This document shows positions 14,288-20,202 of a stretch of DNA of 27,546 nt, one piece after another. The number at the start of each line of letters is the position of its first letter. Position 1 is the first letter of the stretch. Source of the stretch: a virus; the IMG/VR virus record IMGVR_UViG_3300042314_000512, positions 1-27,546 of that record; one strand, given 5' to 3'. The notes below the pieces were generated by a model. It was given only the letters and a program-made list of their open reading frames with translations. It ran no database searches and was not told the DNA's origin. The position numbers and the translations under genes were made by a program.

Positions 14288-14494
14288 TTATTCAGACAAT
14301 AGTTTGTATGCCCAGTTAAGAACATCAAGGGCGATCTGATCATTAGCCATGTCTTTTTGTGCCAGAAGGGCACGGAACTTTTCAAAGAAAAGGATTCTCT
14401 GGTATCCCATAGAAAGATCAAAGATTTCTTCGCCAGCAGGACCAACAACATTAATTAGTCTAGTTAGCTCTTGTAGAATTTCCTCAGAGTCCAT
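14288..14494 (-). CDS. Unknown small helical protein (68 aa)
   Basis: MDSEEILQELTRLINVVGP begins an all-helical protein with a central GYQRILFFEKFRALLAQKDM and a final LNWAYKLLSE. ATG 14494 sits 5 nt after an extended -10 box, so it is preferred over TTG 14500, which overlaps the box. Not recognised. Confidence 0.6.
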   Translation of the reverse strand: MDSEEILQELTRLINVVGPAGEEIFDLSMGYQRILFFEKFRALLAQKDMANDQIALDVLNWAYKLLSE

Positions 14495-14499
14495 ACTCA

Positions 14500-14508
14500 A
14501 TTATACCA
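14500..14508 (-). promoter_or_regulatory. Extended -10 promoter directly after pstS
   Basis: On the minus strand TGG precedes TATAAT (14505-14500), then 5 nt to ATG 14494. It starts 15 nt past the pstS stop, giving the tail-like genes their own promoter. Confidence 0.65.
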
Positions 14509-14519
14509 GTATTTGTATC

Positions 14520-15563
14520 TTACTTAACGGTAGCAACTAGTTGCAATGCCTTTGTTCTTAGCGAACCAGACAGTGCCGTATAGTTAAGTCCAGAAGCCTT
14601 TGCAGGAGAGCAGGTTCTAATCATATAAGTAAGGAAGTTTCTTACAGCAGTACCTTTAGCCTTGTTTGCCGAGGCAGTTGGAGCGATTGCATAAGTCACC
14701 AATGAGTTGTTGTAACCGCCACGAACATCTTTCTTGTAGTCAATTTCAAGAATACCATTTGACGCTACCTTTTGAACTGATAGAAAAGCAGACGATGCCT
14801 TTACAGATGGCTTAACAAATTGGCCTAGTGGATTGCGAAGGGCAGCAAAAGGCAATCCCTTTGCAGCAACGTCCGATAAATCTGCGTAGCCAATTGAGTT
14901 TTTGGTTGAAGCAACACCAGCAACTAACAGTTGAGAATTGGCAGCACCGCTACCTACTGGGGCAGACTGACCTGAAGCATTTGCCCAAGCACCATTGTCT
15001 CTCCAACCAGACGCACCGTTACCTCTTAGGTAGTTGGCAAAGTTTTGAGTTGTGCCTGACGTGTCTGATCGATAGTAAACATTAATTGGGCTGTTAGGCA
15101 ACTTGGCCTTTGGGTTCAGCTTCTGAATCTCTTCGTCGTTCCAAGTCTTGTAGCGACCGTTCATAATTCCACCCAAAACTTTAGCGGTTAAATTTAGTGA
15201 AGAAACACCTTCAACATTGAACACGATAGCGATTGGTCCACCCACTAGCGGTACGTATGTAAAGTTCTCTGGCTTCTTTGCCGAAGCAGGATATGGAGAG
15301 TCAGTTGCTCCAAAGTCGTAAGTTCCGCTCAGGAAGTTATTTCTTCCAGTACCAGAACCTGTAGATGCATAGGTGATGGTGTCGGTCTTGTATGCCTGAG
15401 CACAGGTGCTAATGATACTGTTTGCAAAAGATGATCCACCACTAACAATAGATGTTTTTGCTTGGGCTGAAACAGGGGTAGTCGAAACTAGTCCTACTGT
15501 TAGGACGGTGGCAGTAATGATGGCTACGCAGTTGCGTACCTTTGAAATAGATGAAGTAGTCAT
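14520..15563 (-). CDS. pstS: Phosphate ABC transporter substrate-binding protein PstS
   Basis: A 347-residue periplasmic-binding protein. Residues 1-35 are a signal peptide (hydrophobic core AIITATVLTVGLV, cleavage near VSAQA). The phosphate-binding loops are visible: TGSGTG (69-73), ATDSP (87-90) and YYRSDTSGTT (163-172). It captures inorganic phosphate for the host Pst permease. No lipobox cysteine is seen, so it is secreted or wall-held rather than lipid-anchored, unusual for a Gram-positive PstS. Phage-carried pstS is known from marine and freshwater phages. The promoter has an overlapping GTTAAC repeat instead of a -35. The rest of the pst operon is absent here. Confidence 0.9.
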   Translation of the reverse strand: MTTSSISKVRNCVAIITATVLTVGLVSTTPVSAQAKTSIVSGGSSFANSIISTCAQAYKTDTITYASTGSGTGRNNFLSGTYDFGATDSPYPASAKKPENFTYVPLVGGPIAIVFNVEGVSSLNLTAKVLGGIMNGRYKTWNDEEIQKLNPKAKLPNSPINVYYRSDTSGTTQNFANYLRGNGASGWRDNGAWANASGQSAPVGSGAANSQLLVAGVASTKNSIGYADLSDVAAKGLPFAALRNPLGQFVKPSVKASSAFLSVQKVASNGILEIDYKKDVRGGYNNSLVTYAIAPTASANKAKGTAVRNFLTYMIRTCSPAKASGLNYTALSGSLRTKALQLVATVK

Positions 15564-15569
15564 GTATTA

Positions 15570-15602
15570 ATTATAAAAAGTATTTTTGTTAACATGGTTA
15601 AC
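15570..15602 (-). promoter_or_regulatory. pstS promoter with GTTAAC repeat at the -35 position
   Basis: -10 TATAAT (15575-15570) with ATG 15563 only 6 nt on. The -35 position is occupied by GTTAACATGGTTAAC (15588-15602). With an upstream GTTTAGA it makes 11-nt-spaced GTT repeats (GTTTAGA, GTTAACC), similar in style to actinobacterial PHO boxes but not a consensus match. An activator-dependent promoter is inferred. Confidence 0.5.
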
Positions 15603-15641
15603 AGAATCTAAACAAACAAAGAACTTTGTTTTTGGCAAGGG

Positions 15642-15670
15642 TAGACATAGACTGTGCCCAATGGTATAAT
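15642..15670 (+). promoter_or_regulatory. Promoter for the lysozyme-like gene
   Basis: TAGACA (15642-15647), 17 bp, TATAAT (15665-15670) with TGG before it. ATG 15678 lies 7 nt downstream, another leaderless start. Confidence 0.75.
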
Positions 15671-15677
15671 TGTAGGT

Positions 15678-16205
15678 ATGAAACCCATGACTAAATACAA
15701 AATACAGGCTACCCTAGCCCTATTCGTTTTGCCATTAGTGGCTACAAATACAGCACAGGCAGAGACCCCACCTCAAGATCATACCGTTGCCGTTCAGAAG
15801 GATTCTTCGATAGAGTTTATGAAAAGCCTTAAGCCAGTCTATACAAAGAAAAGCCGTCTATCCGCAACTGAGCTAAAGAGAATTCTATATTCAGTAGGAT
15901 TCCGTGGTCACGACCTCAAGGAAGCGTGGGGTACTGCGATGAAAGAATCAACAGGCAGACCATTAGCACACAATCGCAATAGCAATACAGGCGACAACTC
16001 CTATGGCCTATTCCAGATCAATATGATTGGTTCACTAGGACCTGCTAGACTAAAGCAGTTCAATCTAGACAGCAACAAAGACCTATTCAACCCATATATC
16101 AATGCCAAGATTGCTTTTAAAATGTCTGATGGTGGGAAGAACTGGTCTGCTTGGCATGGACTTACCGAATCAACTAAATCTTGGATGAAGAAGTTCCCAG
16201 AATAG
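15678..16205 (+). CDS. Secreted lysozyme-like / transglycosylase protein
   Basis: A 175-residue protein with a signal peptide (residues 1-28, cleavage after TAQA). A lysozyme-superfamily domain follows: the catalytic-type E90 in AWGTAMKESTGRP, then NTGDNSYGLFQINMIG (about 103-118) and a C-terminal NWSAWHG. This is the SLT/resuscitation-factor-like layout that cleaves the glycan backbone. Unlike the M23 enzyme it is exported by the host Sec pathway, so it would act from outside during infection. It is divergent from pstS, which is also secreted. The ATG was chosen from the -10 distance. Confidence 0.8.
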   Translation: MKPMTKYKIQATLALFVLPLVATNTAQAETPPQDHTVAVQKDSSIEFMKSLKPVYTKKSRLSATELKRILYSVGFRGHDLKEAWGTAMKESTGRPLAHNRNSNTGDNSYGLFQINMIGSLGPARLKQFNLDSNKDLFNPYINAKIAFKMSDGGKNWSAWHGLTESTKSWMKKFPE

Positions 16206-16206
16206 A

Positions 16207-16235
16207 TTGACAAACAGGTCACCAACAGGTATAAT
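16207..16235 (+). promoter_or_regulatory. Consensus sigma-70-type promoter
   Basis: TTGACA (16207-16212), 17 bp, TATAAT (16230-16235), a perfect match. ATG 16242 follows after 6 nt (leaderless). Confidence 0.88.
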
Positions 16236-16241
16236 TGACTA

Positions 16242-16496
16242 ATGGTTCAATTTTTTAAACGAGTGGTTCAAAAGCAGCAACGCCTAGTGCAGTCTGCCTA
16301 TGACCTTGGCTACGACCATGGGCTAGAATCAGGCAAGAAAGAAGCCTACAACGAGATACTATCTGTATTGAACCACAACATAGAGTCTATTGACTGGACC
16401 AGAGAAGAGCCTTTGCAGGTTAGGGATATTATTCCCATGCTTGAAAAGCACAAGAATACCAAAGATGATACATGGGAAGGGTTCAGTGAAAGCTAA
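16242..16496 (+). CDS. Unknown micro-protein (84 aa)
   Basis: A charged, helical protein: VVQKQQRLVQSAYDLGYDHGLESGKK, then a helix KEAYNEILSVLNH and a C-terminal RDIIPMLEKHKN. The GYDHGLESG segment recalls the G-aromatic repeat of the gene at 10134. Not recognised. It overlaps the next start by one base (TAATG). Confidence 0.6.
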   Translation: MVQFFKRVVQKQQRLVQSAYDLGYDHGLESGKKEAYNEILSVLNHNIESIDWTREEPLQVRDIIPMLEKHKNTKDDTWEGFSES

Positions 16497-16720
16497 TGGA
16501 CTTTAATAATATTGCTAACATGAAACTGTCTGACTTCGAACAGTGGGGGCAGACAGAGTATAACAAGGGCTACAAGGCAGCACTCGTAACAATGAGCAAG
16601 CTTCTGTCGGGAAAGATCTGTGATGATTTTAATGCTGATGGCAAGTGTGAGCACGAACTCTGTGCACAAAACTTTGAGATCTCTAATGGTCTTGATAGGG
16701 CAATTTCCAACATATCGTAA
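16496..16720 (+). CDS. Unknown micro-protein with three cysteines (74 aa)
   Basis: The N-terminal half has a GQTEYNKGYKAALVTMSKLL helix similar in style to its upstream neighbour, and the C-terminal half has CDDFNADGKCEHELC, three Cys in 15 residues that might bind metal. Not recognised. Confidence 0.55.
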   Translation: MDFNNIANMKLSDFEQWGQTEYNKGYKAALVTMSKLLSGKICDDFNADGKCEHELCAQNFEISNGLDRAISNIS

Positions 16721-16767
16721 TAAAGTTCGGGCGTAAAAGCTCGGCGGTAAATAAGAGAACCAAAGCC

Positions 16768-16796
16768 TTGACACAAGGCCTATTCTCCTGTATACT
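16768..16796 (+). promoter_or_regulatory. Consensus promoter for the gene at 16825
   Basis: TTGACA (16768-16773), 17 bp, TATACT (16791-16796). Followed by a leader of about 22 nt containing AAGGAG (16814-16819). Confidence 0.82.
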
Positions 16797-16824
16797 TAAT
16801 ACATATCCCACAATAAGGAGCATA

Positions 16825-17061
16825 ATGCTTGTAGAAATTAAAACCGAAGGCTTTTCTGCCATCGTCCCATATCTCCAGACACTTCCTGCCATGCTTGTAA
16901 TGTCTGTATCCGCAACCAATAACCCAGCAATCCAGATGAAGAAGACTATGGAACTGCTTAGGGATAACATTGCACCCGATCTTGTAGAGGAATTTGAACA
17001 GCTAAACTCACTACAGATGCAAGATCTTCTGAGCCAATGGCTTGACAATTCACTCGTCTAA
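16825..17061 (+). CDS. Unknown helical protein (78 aa)
   Basis: MLVEIKTEGFSAIVPYLQTLP, then a helical region with MKKTMELLRDNIAPDLVEEFEQLNSLQMQDLLSQW. ATG 16825 is 5 nt after AAGGAG, so the start is firm. The pattern is somewhat like small phage tail-assembly chaperones, but there is no slippery site or tape measure nearby, so I leave it unnamed. The downstream promoter overlaps its last codons. Confidence 0.6.
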   Translation: MLVEIKTEGFSAIVPYLQTLPAMLVMSVSATNNPAIQMKKTMELLRDNIAPDLVEEFEQLNSLQMQDLLSQWLDNSLV

Positions 17062-17070
17062 GAGTATAAT
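17042..17070 (+). promoter_or_regulatory. Consensus promoter for the gene at 17106
   Basis: TTGACA (17042-17047), 17 bp, TATAAT (17065-17070). A second AT-rich TATATAA follows at 17074. Leader of about 29 nt with AAAGGA before ATG 17106. Confidence 0.85.
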
Positions 17071-17105
17071 TAGTATATAAAGTTTCCGTTAAACAAAGGA
17101 CAAAC

Positions 17106-17588
17106 ATGCAAACTTTTCTTCCATACAAGTCTTTCTACCACACTGCACAGGCATTGGACAACAAGCGACTTAACAAGCAAATCCTAGAATGCTACCAGAT
17201 CCTCAAGGTTCTATCATCGAACGACCCTAAAGCTGGATGGCGTAACCACCCTGCTGTCAAGATGTGGAAGGGCTTTGAGATGGGCCTATTCCAGTATGCT
17301 ATGGTTATGATTGAAGAAGCCAACAAGCGTGGCATCAAGACAGAAAACAACCTTCGTAATCTCAACGAACTCAATGAACGTGCATACAAGGATTGGGGCT
17401 ATGGTATGCCTTTCTGGATGGACGACAAGAAGGTTATGGCACGTGTGACAACTACACACAAGGCCAACCTATATCGCAAAGATCCAGAGCAGTACTTCGA
17501 TTTTCAGGAAGCCGTAATCTCTAAGAACAACAAGCCATGCTGCGACAGATGCCAGTACTACTGGGTAACACACAAGGAGAACGCATGA
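17106..17588 (+). CDS. MSMEG_6728-like protein (possible pyrimidine-dimer glycosylase fold)
   Basis: A 160-residue protein starting MQTFLPYKSFYHTAQALDNKRLNKQ, then GWRNHPAVKMWKGFEMGLFQYA, and THKANLYRKDPEQYF. This set of blocks defines a family of actinobacterial and phage proteins annotated MSMEG_6728-like and sometimes linked to T4 endonuclease V-type enzymes that excise pyrimidine dimers. The fold assignment comes from memory of annotation; activity is unproven. The C terminus adds CCDRCQYYW, a possible zinc knuckle. A sunlit-water lifestyle would make a UV-repair role plausible. It overlaps the next gene by ATGA. Confidence 0.68.
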   Translation: MQTFLPYKSFYHTAQALDNKRLNKQILECYQILKVLSSNDPKAGWRNHPAVKMWKGFEMGLFQYAMVMIEEANKRGIKTENNLRNLNELNERAYKDWGYGMPFWMDDKKVMARVTTTHKANLYRKDPEQYFDFQEAVISKNNKPCCDRCQYYWVTHKENA

Positions 17589-17794
17589 TTAAAGTAGAGA
17601 GCGACATGCTCGTATTGGACTCGTCCTTTAGCAAGCAAGATGTCCTAGCCATCAACCACTTTGTAGAGATCGCCAGGGCACAGGAACGTGAACGCATTAT
17701 CAAACTACTAGAGAATATCTACGACTATCCAGGCGAATGGGATTACGACAATCCTATTGAATCGCTCATTTCTATTATTAAGGAGAACAGATGA
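17585..17794 (+). CDS. Micro-protein of the RIIKLLE family (69 aa)
   Basis: It starts at ATG 17585 with AAGGAG 5 nt upstream. The C-terminal half carries ERERIIKLLE, a variable 20-residue insert, then SLISIIKENR. The genes at 18096 and 18317 end in the same way. The N-terminal half is unrelated (SKQDVLAINHFVEIARAQE). Function unknown; a protein-binding module is suggested by the shared amphipathic helix. Confidence 0.6.
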   Translation: MIKVESDMLVLDSSFSKQDVLAINHFVEIARAQERERIIKLLENIYDYPGEWDYDNPIESLISIIKENR

Positions 17795-18096
17795 AATGGA
17801 CAAAGAGCAGTATAACACAGACAATCTACCAGATGGGTTCAAAGATGTCTCAAATGGTGAATGAAACCAAACTAATCATTGCCAAGGTAGTTTATTATGT
17901 TAGCCTAGTGGCTATCGGTATTGGCCTAGCAGGTATGCTTATCCTATTCCTATACTGGCTACTATCTAATCCAATGGCTTTCCAACTGTTCGTAACCCTT
18001 ATGGGTATTGGTTCAGTTGTCTTCGTGATGGGTCTGCTGTTTGGATGGACTGAGAAGTGGTTGGCTAAAAAAGCGGTATACAGGAAGAAAGACTAA
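17791..18096 (+). CDS. Two-pass membrane protein, unknown
   Basis: A 101-residue protein with two long hydrophobic helices (about residues 30-56 and 62-85) and a basic tail (KWLAKKAVYRKKD). It overlaps both neighbours by 4 and 1 nt. Size and topology also fit a holin or an inner-membrane superinfection factor; nothing else supports either. Confidence 0.6.
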   Translation: MKWTKSSITQTIYQMGSKMSQMVNETKLIIAKVVYYVSLVAIGIGLAGMLILFLYWLLSNPMAFQLFVTLMGIGSVVFVMGLLFGWTEKWLAKKAVYRKKD

Positions 18097-18320
18097 TGGA
18101 GCCAAGAGATCCAGGCTACAGTATCTTCAAAGGTGCAAAGCCAGAACCAAAGATAGTATACGAACTACCAGATGGAACAACAACTATCTGGCTTAGTGAA
18201 TACATTGAGGCCATGGTACAGGCAGAGCAAGATCGTATCGTAAAACTGCTAGAAGTCTGGTGGGAAACCGACCAAGAACTTGAAGAACTAATCGCTCTTA
18301 TCAAGGGAGAGAACAAGTGA
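18096..18320 (+). CDS. Micro-protein of the RIIKLLE family (74 aa)
   Basis: An N-terminal proline-rich part (GYSIFKGAKPEPKIVYELPDG), then EQDRIVKLLEVWWETDQELEELIALIKGENK, the same C-terminal helix pair as its neighbours at 17585 and 18317. It overlaps the previous gene by one base and the next by GTGA. Unknown function. Confidence 0.6.
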   Translation: MEPRDPGYSIFKGAKPEPKIVYELPDGTTTIWLSEYIEAMVQAEQDRIVKLLEVWWETDQELEELIALIKGENK

Positions 18321-18514
18321 ACCACAAGCCTGAATGTAATGAAAAGTGGGAGTATGACAAAGACCACTGCATTTGTAACTGGATTGACAAGGCTGAACAA
18401 CGCATTATCAAACTGCTAGAAGAACAAGGATGCGATTGCCACAATGTTTACTGCGATAAAATGCCTACTGCAGCACTAGGGTCACTTATCGCACTTATTA
18501 AGGAGGAACGATGA
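18317..18514 (+). CDS. Cys-rich micro-protein of the RIIKLLE family (65 aa)
   Basis: GTG start overlapping the previous stop (GTGA). Cysteines at CNEKW, CICNW and CDCHNVYC suggest a metal site wrapped around the shared EQRIIKLLE...SLIALIKEER module. The metal-binding half is unique to this copy. Ends with AAGGAGGAACG, a strong ribosome site for the next start. Confidence 0.6.
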   Translation: MNHKPECNEKWEYDKDHCICNWIDKAEQRIIKLLEEQGCDCHNVYCDKMPTAALGSLIALIKEER

Positions 18515-18615
18515 ATCCAATACAGGCTATATCCTATGTAGTAGCAGTTACCTATCTGGCTACGTTTGTGTACTTGATCTTCGTCTGGAACAAAGACGAC
18601 AGAAACAAGCCATAA
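18511..18615 (+). CDS. 34-residue single-pass membrane micro-protein
   Basis: ATG 18511 overlaps the previous stop (ATGA) and has an excellent AAGGAGG 5 nt upstream. The product is MNPIQAISYVVAVTYLA then FVYLIFVWNKDDRNKP: one membrane helix (about residues 5-27) and a charged tail. The ribosome site and coupling make it credible despite its size. Confidence 0.65.
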   Translation: MNPIQAISYVVAVTYLATFVYLIFVWNKDDRNKP

Positions 18616-18621
18616 AATTTC

Positions 18622-18647
18622 GGGGAATTTAAAGTGTGCTCCGTAAT
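18622..18647 (+). repeat. Bipartite GGG-N16-CCGTAAT motif, leftmost copy
   Basis: GGG at 18622-18624, 16 nt, CCGTAAT at 18641-18647 (one base off the TCGTAAT consensus). It lies 14 nt upstream of the -10 box of the plus-strand gene at 18673, covering its -35 position. This is the only copy in the plus-strand arm. Confidence 0.6.
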
Positions 18648-18660
18648 CCCTAGTATAAGA

Positions 18661-18666
18661 TATAAT
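18661..18666 (+). promoter_or_regulatory. -10 box, leaderless gene at 18673
   Basis: TATAAT with ATG 18673 6 nt on. No TTGACA at 17 bp; that position holds the end of the bipartite motif at 18622-18647. Confidence 0.6.
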
Positions 18667-18672
18667 TAGTAT

Positions 18673-18879
18673 ATGACAGATAAGTATAGATATATGATTT
18701 TTCCAGATAGAACCTATGTACTCACATATGAGGATATGACCTATGAAGTAAAGGGACAGGATATCCTTGACCAATACTACAGAGAAGCACACCTGATGGA
18801 AGCAATGAAAGAGTGGATCGTGTCTGATGAAGATGAGTTATCCACAGATGAAGACCATCTAGACATAGGCGAACTATAG
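18673..18879 (+). CDS. Unknown acidic protein, last gene of the plus arm (68 aa)
   Basis: MTDKYRYMIFPDRTYVLTYEDMTYEV suggests a beta hairpin, then a helix and a very acidic tail (SDEDELSTDEDHLDIGEL). A TTATCCACA DnaA box (18838-18846) is contained in its coding sequence at residues DELST. Not recognised; its position next to the origin-like region makes it a candidate replication-control protein, which is speculation. Confidence 0.6.
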   Translation: MTDKYRYMIFPDRTYVLTYEDMTYEVKGQDILDQYYREAHLMEAMKEWIVSDEDELSTDEDHLDIGEL

Positions 18880-18980
18880 GGATATACCCCCAAAAATACA
18901 CATAGTTATACACAGATTTGACCTAGTTATCCACAGATAAATCTTACTGGATATAAAAGTTATTAACAGGCTGTGGATAA
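18838..18980 (+). other. Cluster of four DnaA-box-like sites
   Basis: TTATCCACA at 18838-18846 and 18927-18935 (perfect), TTATACACA at 18906-18914 (one change), and TGTGGATAA at 18972-18980 (perfect, opposite strand). Four 9-mers in 143 bp next to AT-rich DNA is the pattern of a DnaA-dependent origin or of DnaA titration. A phage origin using host DnaA is inferred. Confidence 0.65.
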
Positions 18981-19092
18981 GTATAGGTTTGTATGGGTAA
19001 TAGAGCACATCAATCTTAAGCCTCGTAATCATTTTTCCCAAATCCCCTATCCCCAAATACCACATATCCTCCATATCACACATATCTCCATA

Positions 19093-19129
19093 TGTCAAGT
19101 ATGCATAATATCCCCAATTTGTCAAGTAT
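19093..19129 (+). repeat. Two TGTCAAGTAT direct repeats
   Basis: TGTCAAGTAT at 19093-19102 and 19120-19129, period 27 bp. On the minus strand each reads ATACTTGACA, containing a perfect -35. The TGTCAAG core matches the end of the cluster A mycobacteriophage stoperator, probably because both contain a -35. Confidence 0.55.
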
Positions 19130-19156
19130 TTTTTTATATAAAACATATAACTTTTT

Positions 19157-19504
19157 GGGAAAAATTTGATCATATCGTAATCTTATTTATATAAACATAT
19201 ATCTTTTTTATCAAAAGATGTGTTTGTATTTATACTAGGGGGAATTGGTATATTGTGTGGACTTTCTTATACCCTGGCCTTGCCAGCAGCCTTCGGCTGG
19301 GGGTATTTAATAAGGGTTCGTAATACCTCTATAGCTATATACACAATACATCTTGATCAAAACTTTCTGGGATTTTTTGGAAAGGGTTCGTAATGTCTAT
19401 ATATGTCAAATAAGGTTGTTTGTTATATATCTGTTATACATTCTGGGAAAATTTTGATAGGGTTCGTAATAACTTTTTGGGAAAAAAGCTTGACAGATCG
19501 TAAT
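19157..19504 (+). repeat. Five tandem copies of the bipartite GGG-N16-TCGTAAT motif
   Basis: Copies at 19157-19181 (spacing 15), 19299-19324, 19369-19394, 19445-19470 and 19479-19504 (all spacing 16). The last two are separated by 8 nt. Consensus: GGG(A)AAA, A/T-rich spacer, usually AGGG or similar, TCGTAAT. All face the same way. They look like iterons or operators; the same motif recurs at minus-strand promoters further right. Confidence 0.75.
19269..19306. other. Perfect three-way-junction palindrome
   Basis: An outer stem ATACCC (19269-19274) with GGGTAT (19301-19306) encloses two hairpins: TGGC/GCCA (19275-19278, 19282-19285, loop CTT) and CAGCC/GGCTG (19287-19291, 19295-19299, loop TTC). 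All 15 pairs are Watson-Crick, with single unpaired bases at 19286 and 19300. It can form as DNA cruciform or as RNA on either strand. It overlaps one copy of the bipartite motif. Confidence 0.65.
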
Positions 19505-19587
19505 GTATTTGGTAAAATGGAATTGATATCTAATAGGTGGCCTAGGCACAAGATCCTCCCAGTGTCAACCAGGAAGATCTGTGCTTG

Positions 19588-19863
19588 TTACTCTAAACTA
19601 GAACCTAAGACATCATCTAGTGTTTCGAACCCTGTATCTTCTATACCGAGTGTAGACAATAGTATCTCAAATGTCTCTTCGATAAACATCGAACCAGCAT
19701 TCTTGATTTCTACTAGACCCTCTGTATACAGGAATGCCAAAGGAAGCCCGACATCATTATACTCAATGAAGTCTTCGAACTGACTATCCTTTTTATATGT
19801 TATCCATAGGTCAGATAGGATTGCTGCCTTTGCATCTAAACTTGTCTTAGGCAGTTCGTTCAT
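19588..19863 (-). CDS. Conserved actinophage-type unknown protein (91 aa)
   Basis: It begins MNELPKTSLDAKAAILSDLW and has FEDFIEYNDVGLPLAFLYTEGL, a combination I associate with small conserved proteins of phages of actinobacteria and cyanobacteria. All-helical, acidic C terminus. Last gene of the minus arm before the convergent region. It overlaps its upstream partner by ATGA. Confidence 0.65.
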   Translation of the reverse strand: MNELPKTSLDAKAAILSDLWITYKKDSQFEDFIEYNDVGLPLAFLYTEGLVEIKNAGSMFIEETFEILLSTLGIEDTGFETLDDVLGSSLE

Positions 19864-20045
19864 CTCTGATTTTCCTTTTCTTGTTCCGCACTCTCAACTA
19901 TAATCTGTAATCGTCTGTATGCTACATTGGGACTATACTTTGCTAAATACAAACCAACCAAGTCTAAATCCAATCGAACATCTGCGACTATCTTTGATAA
20001 TTGTTGTGCTATCTTTTGTTCTTGTGTAGTTATGTTTCTTCTCAT
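19860..20045 (-). CDS. Unknown basic helical protein (61 aa)
   Basis: MRRNITTQEQKIAQQLSKIVADVRLDL, then a C-terminal YRRLQIIVESAEQEKE helix. Two long amphipathic helices; no known motif. First gene of a two-gene operon driven by the promoter at 20074-20102; an AAAAGAGAA stretch lies ahead of the start. Confidence 0.6.
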   Translation of the reverse strand: MRRNITTQEQKIAQQLSKIVADVRLDLDLVGLYLAKYSPNVAYRRLQIIVESAEQEKENQR

Positions 20046-20073
20046 TGTATTCTCTTTTCAGTTATACTTTCCA

Positions 20074-20102
20074 ATTGTATCAAAAACGTGGGGGGAAGTC
20101 AA
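20074..20102 (-). promoter_or_regulatory. Promoter of the 20045-19588 operon
   Basis: Minus strand: TTGACT (20102-20097), 17 bp starting with TCCCCCC, TACAAT (20079-20074). The CCC right after the -35 resembles the GGG half of the bipartite motif, but there is no TCGTAAT half upstream. Confidence 0.75.
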
Positions 20103-20134
20103 TAGCAAGAAAGAAACTACTGACCTCCCCCTGT

Positions 20135-20202
20135 GTAGTACGATAGGCAACCCCTCACCTATTTCCGTACTACGTTCTCTCGGAGTAATCTCAACGAGAG
20201 AA
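20135..20202. other. Two strong adjacent hairpins downstream of the 20191 gene
   Basis: Hairpin 1: GTAGTACG (20135-20142) plus ATAGG (20143-20147) pairs with CCTAT (20158-20162) plus CGTACTAC (20166-20173), 13 pairs with a 3-nt bulge. Hairpin 2: TTCTCTCG (20175-20182) pairs with CGAGAGAA (20195-20202) and overlaps the stop codon of the minus gene. No T run follows, so this is not a standard intrinsic terminator. A structured RNA, RNase barrier or factor-dependent terminator is possible. Confidence 0.6.

Larger units (their letters stand above)
18880..19587. other. Gene-free convergent region, origin or control locus candidate
   Basis: 708 bp between the last plus-strand gene and the last minus-strand gene. 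I find no credible gene. It holds, left to right: three of the four DnaA boxes; a 68-nt stretch without G on the plus strand (19026-19093); two TGTCAAGTAT repeats (19093-19102 and 19120-19129); AT-rich DNA with runs of T and TATATAA; a three-way-junction palindrome (19269-19306); five copies of the bipartite motif (19157-19504); and a GTGGCCTAGGCAC element (19537-19549). There is no obvious T-tailed terminator for either arm. Confidence 0.7.

Noticed and set aside
16825-17061. Tail-assembly chaperone with frameshift
   Set aside because: No slippery sequence, no overlapping second frame and no tape measure protein next to it.
19157-19504. CRISPR array
   Set aside because: The repeats are short bipartite motifs, unevenly spaced (copy starts 10-142 nt apart) and without uniform spacers.
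19403-19783. Plus-strand frame of about 126 codons across the convergent region
   Set aside because: It is antisense to a credible minus-strand gene, has no ribosome site, and its product is low-complexity Ser/Ile/Val without domain features.
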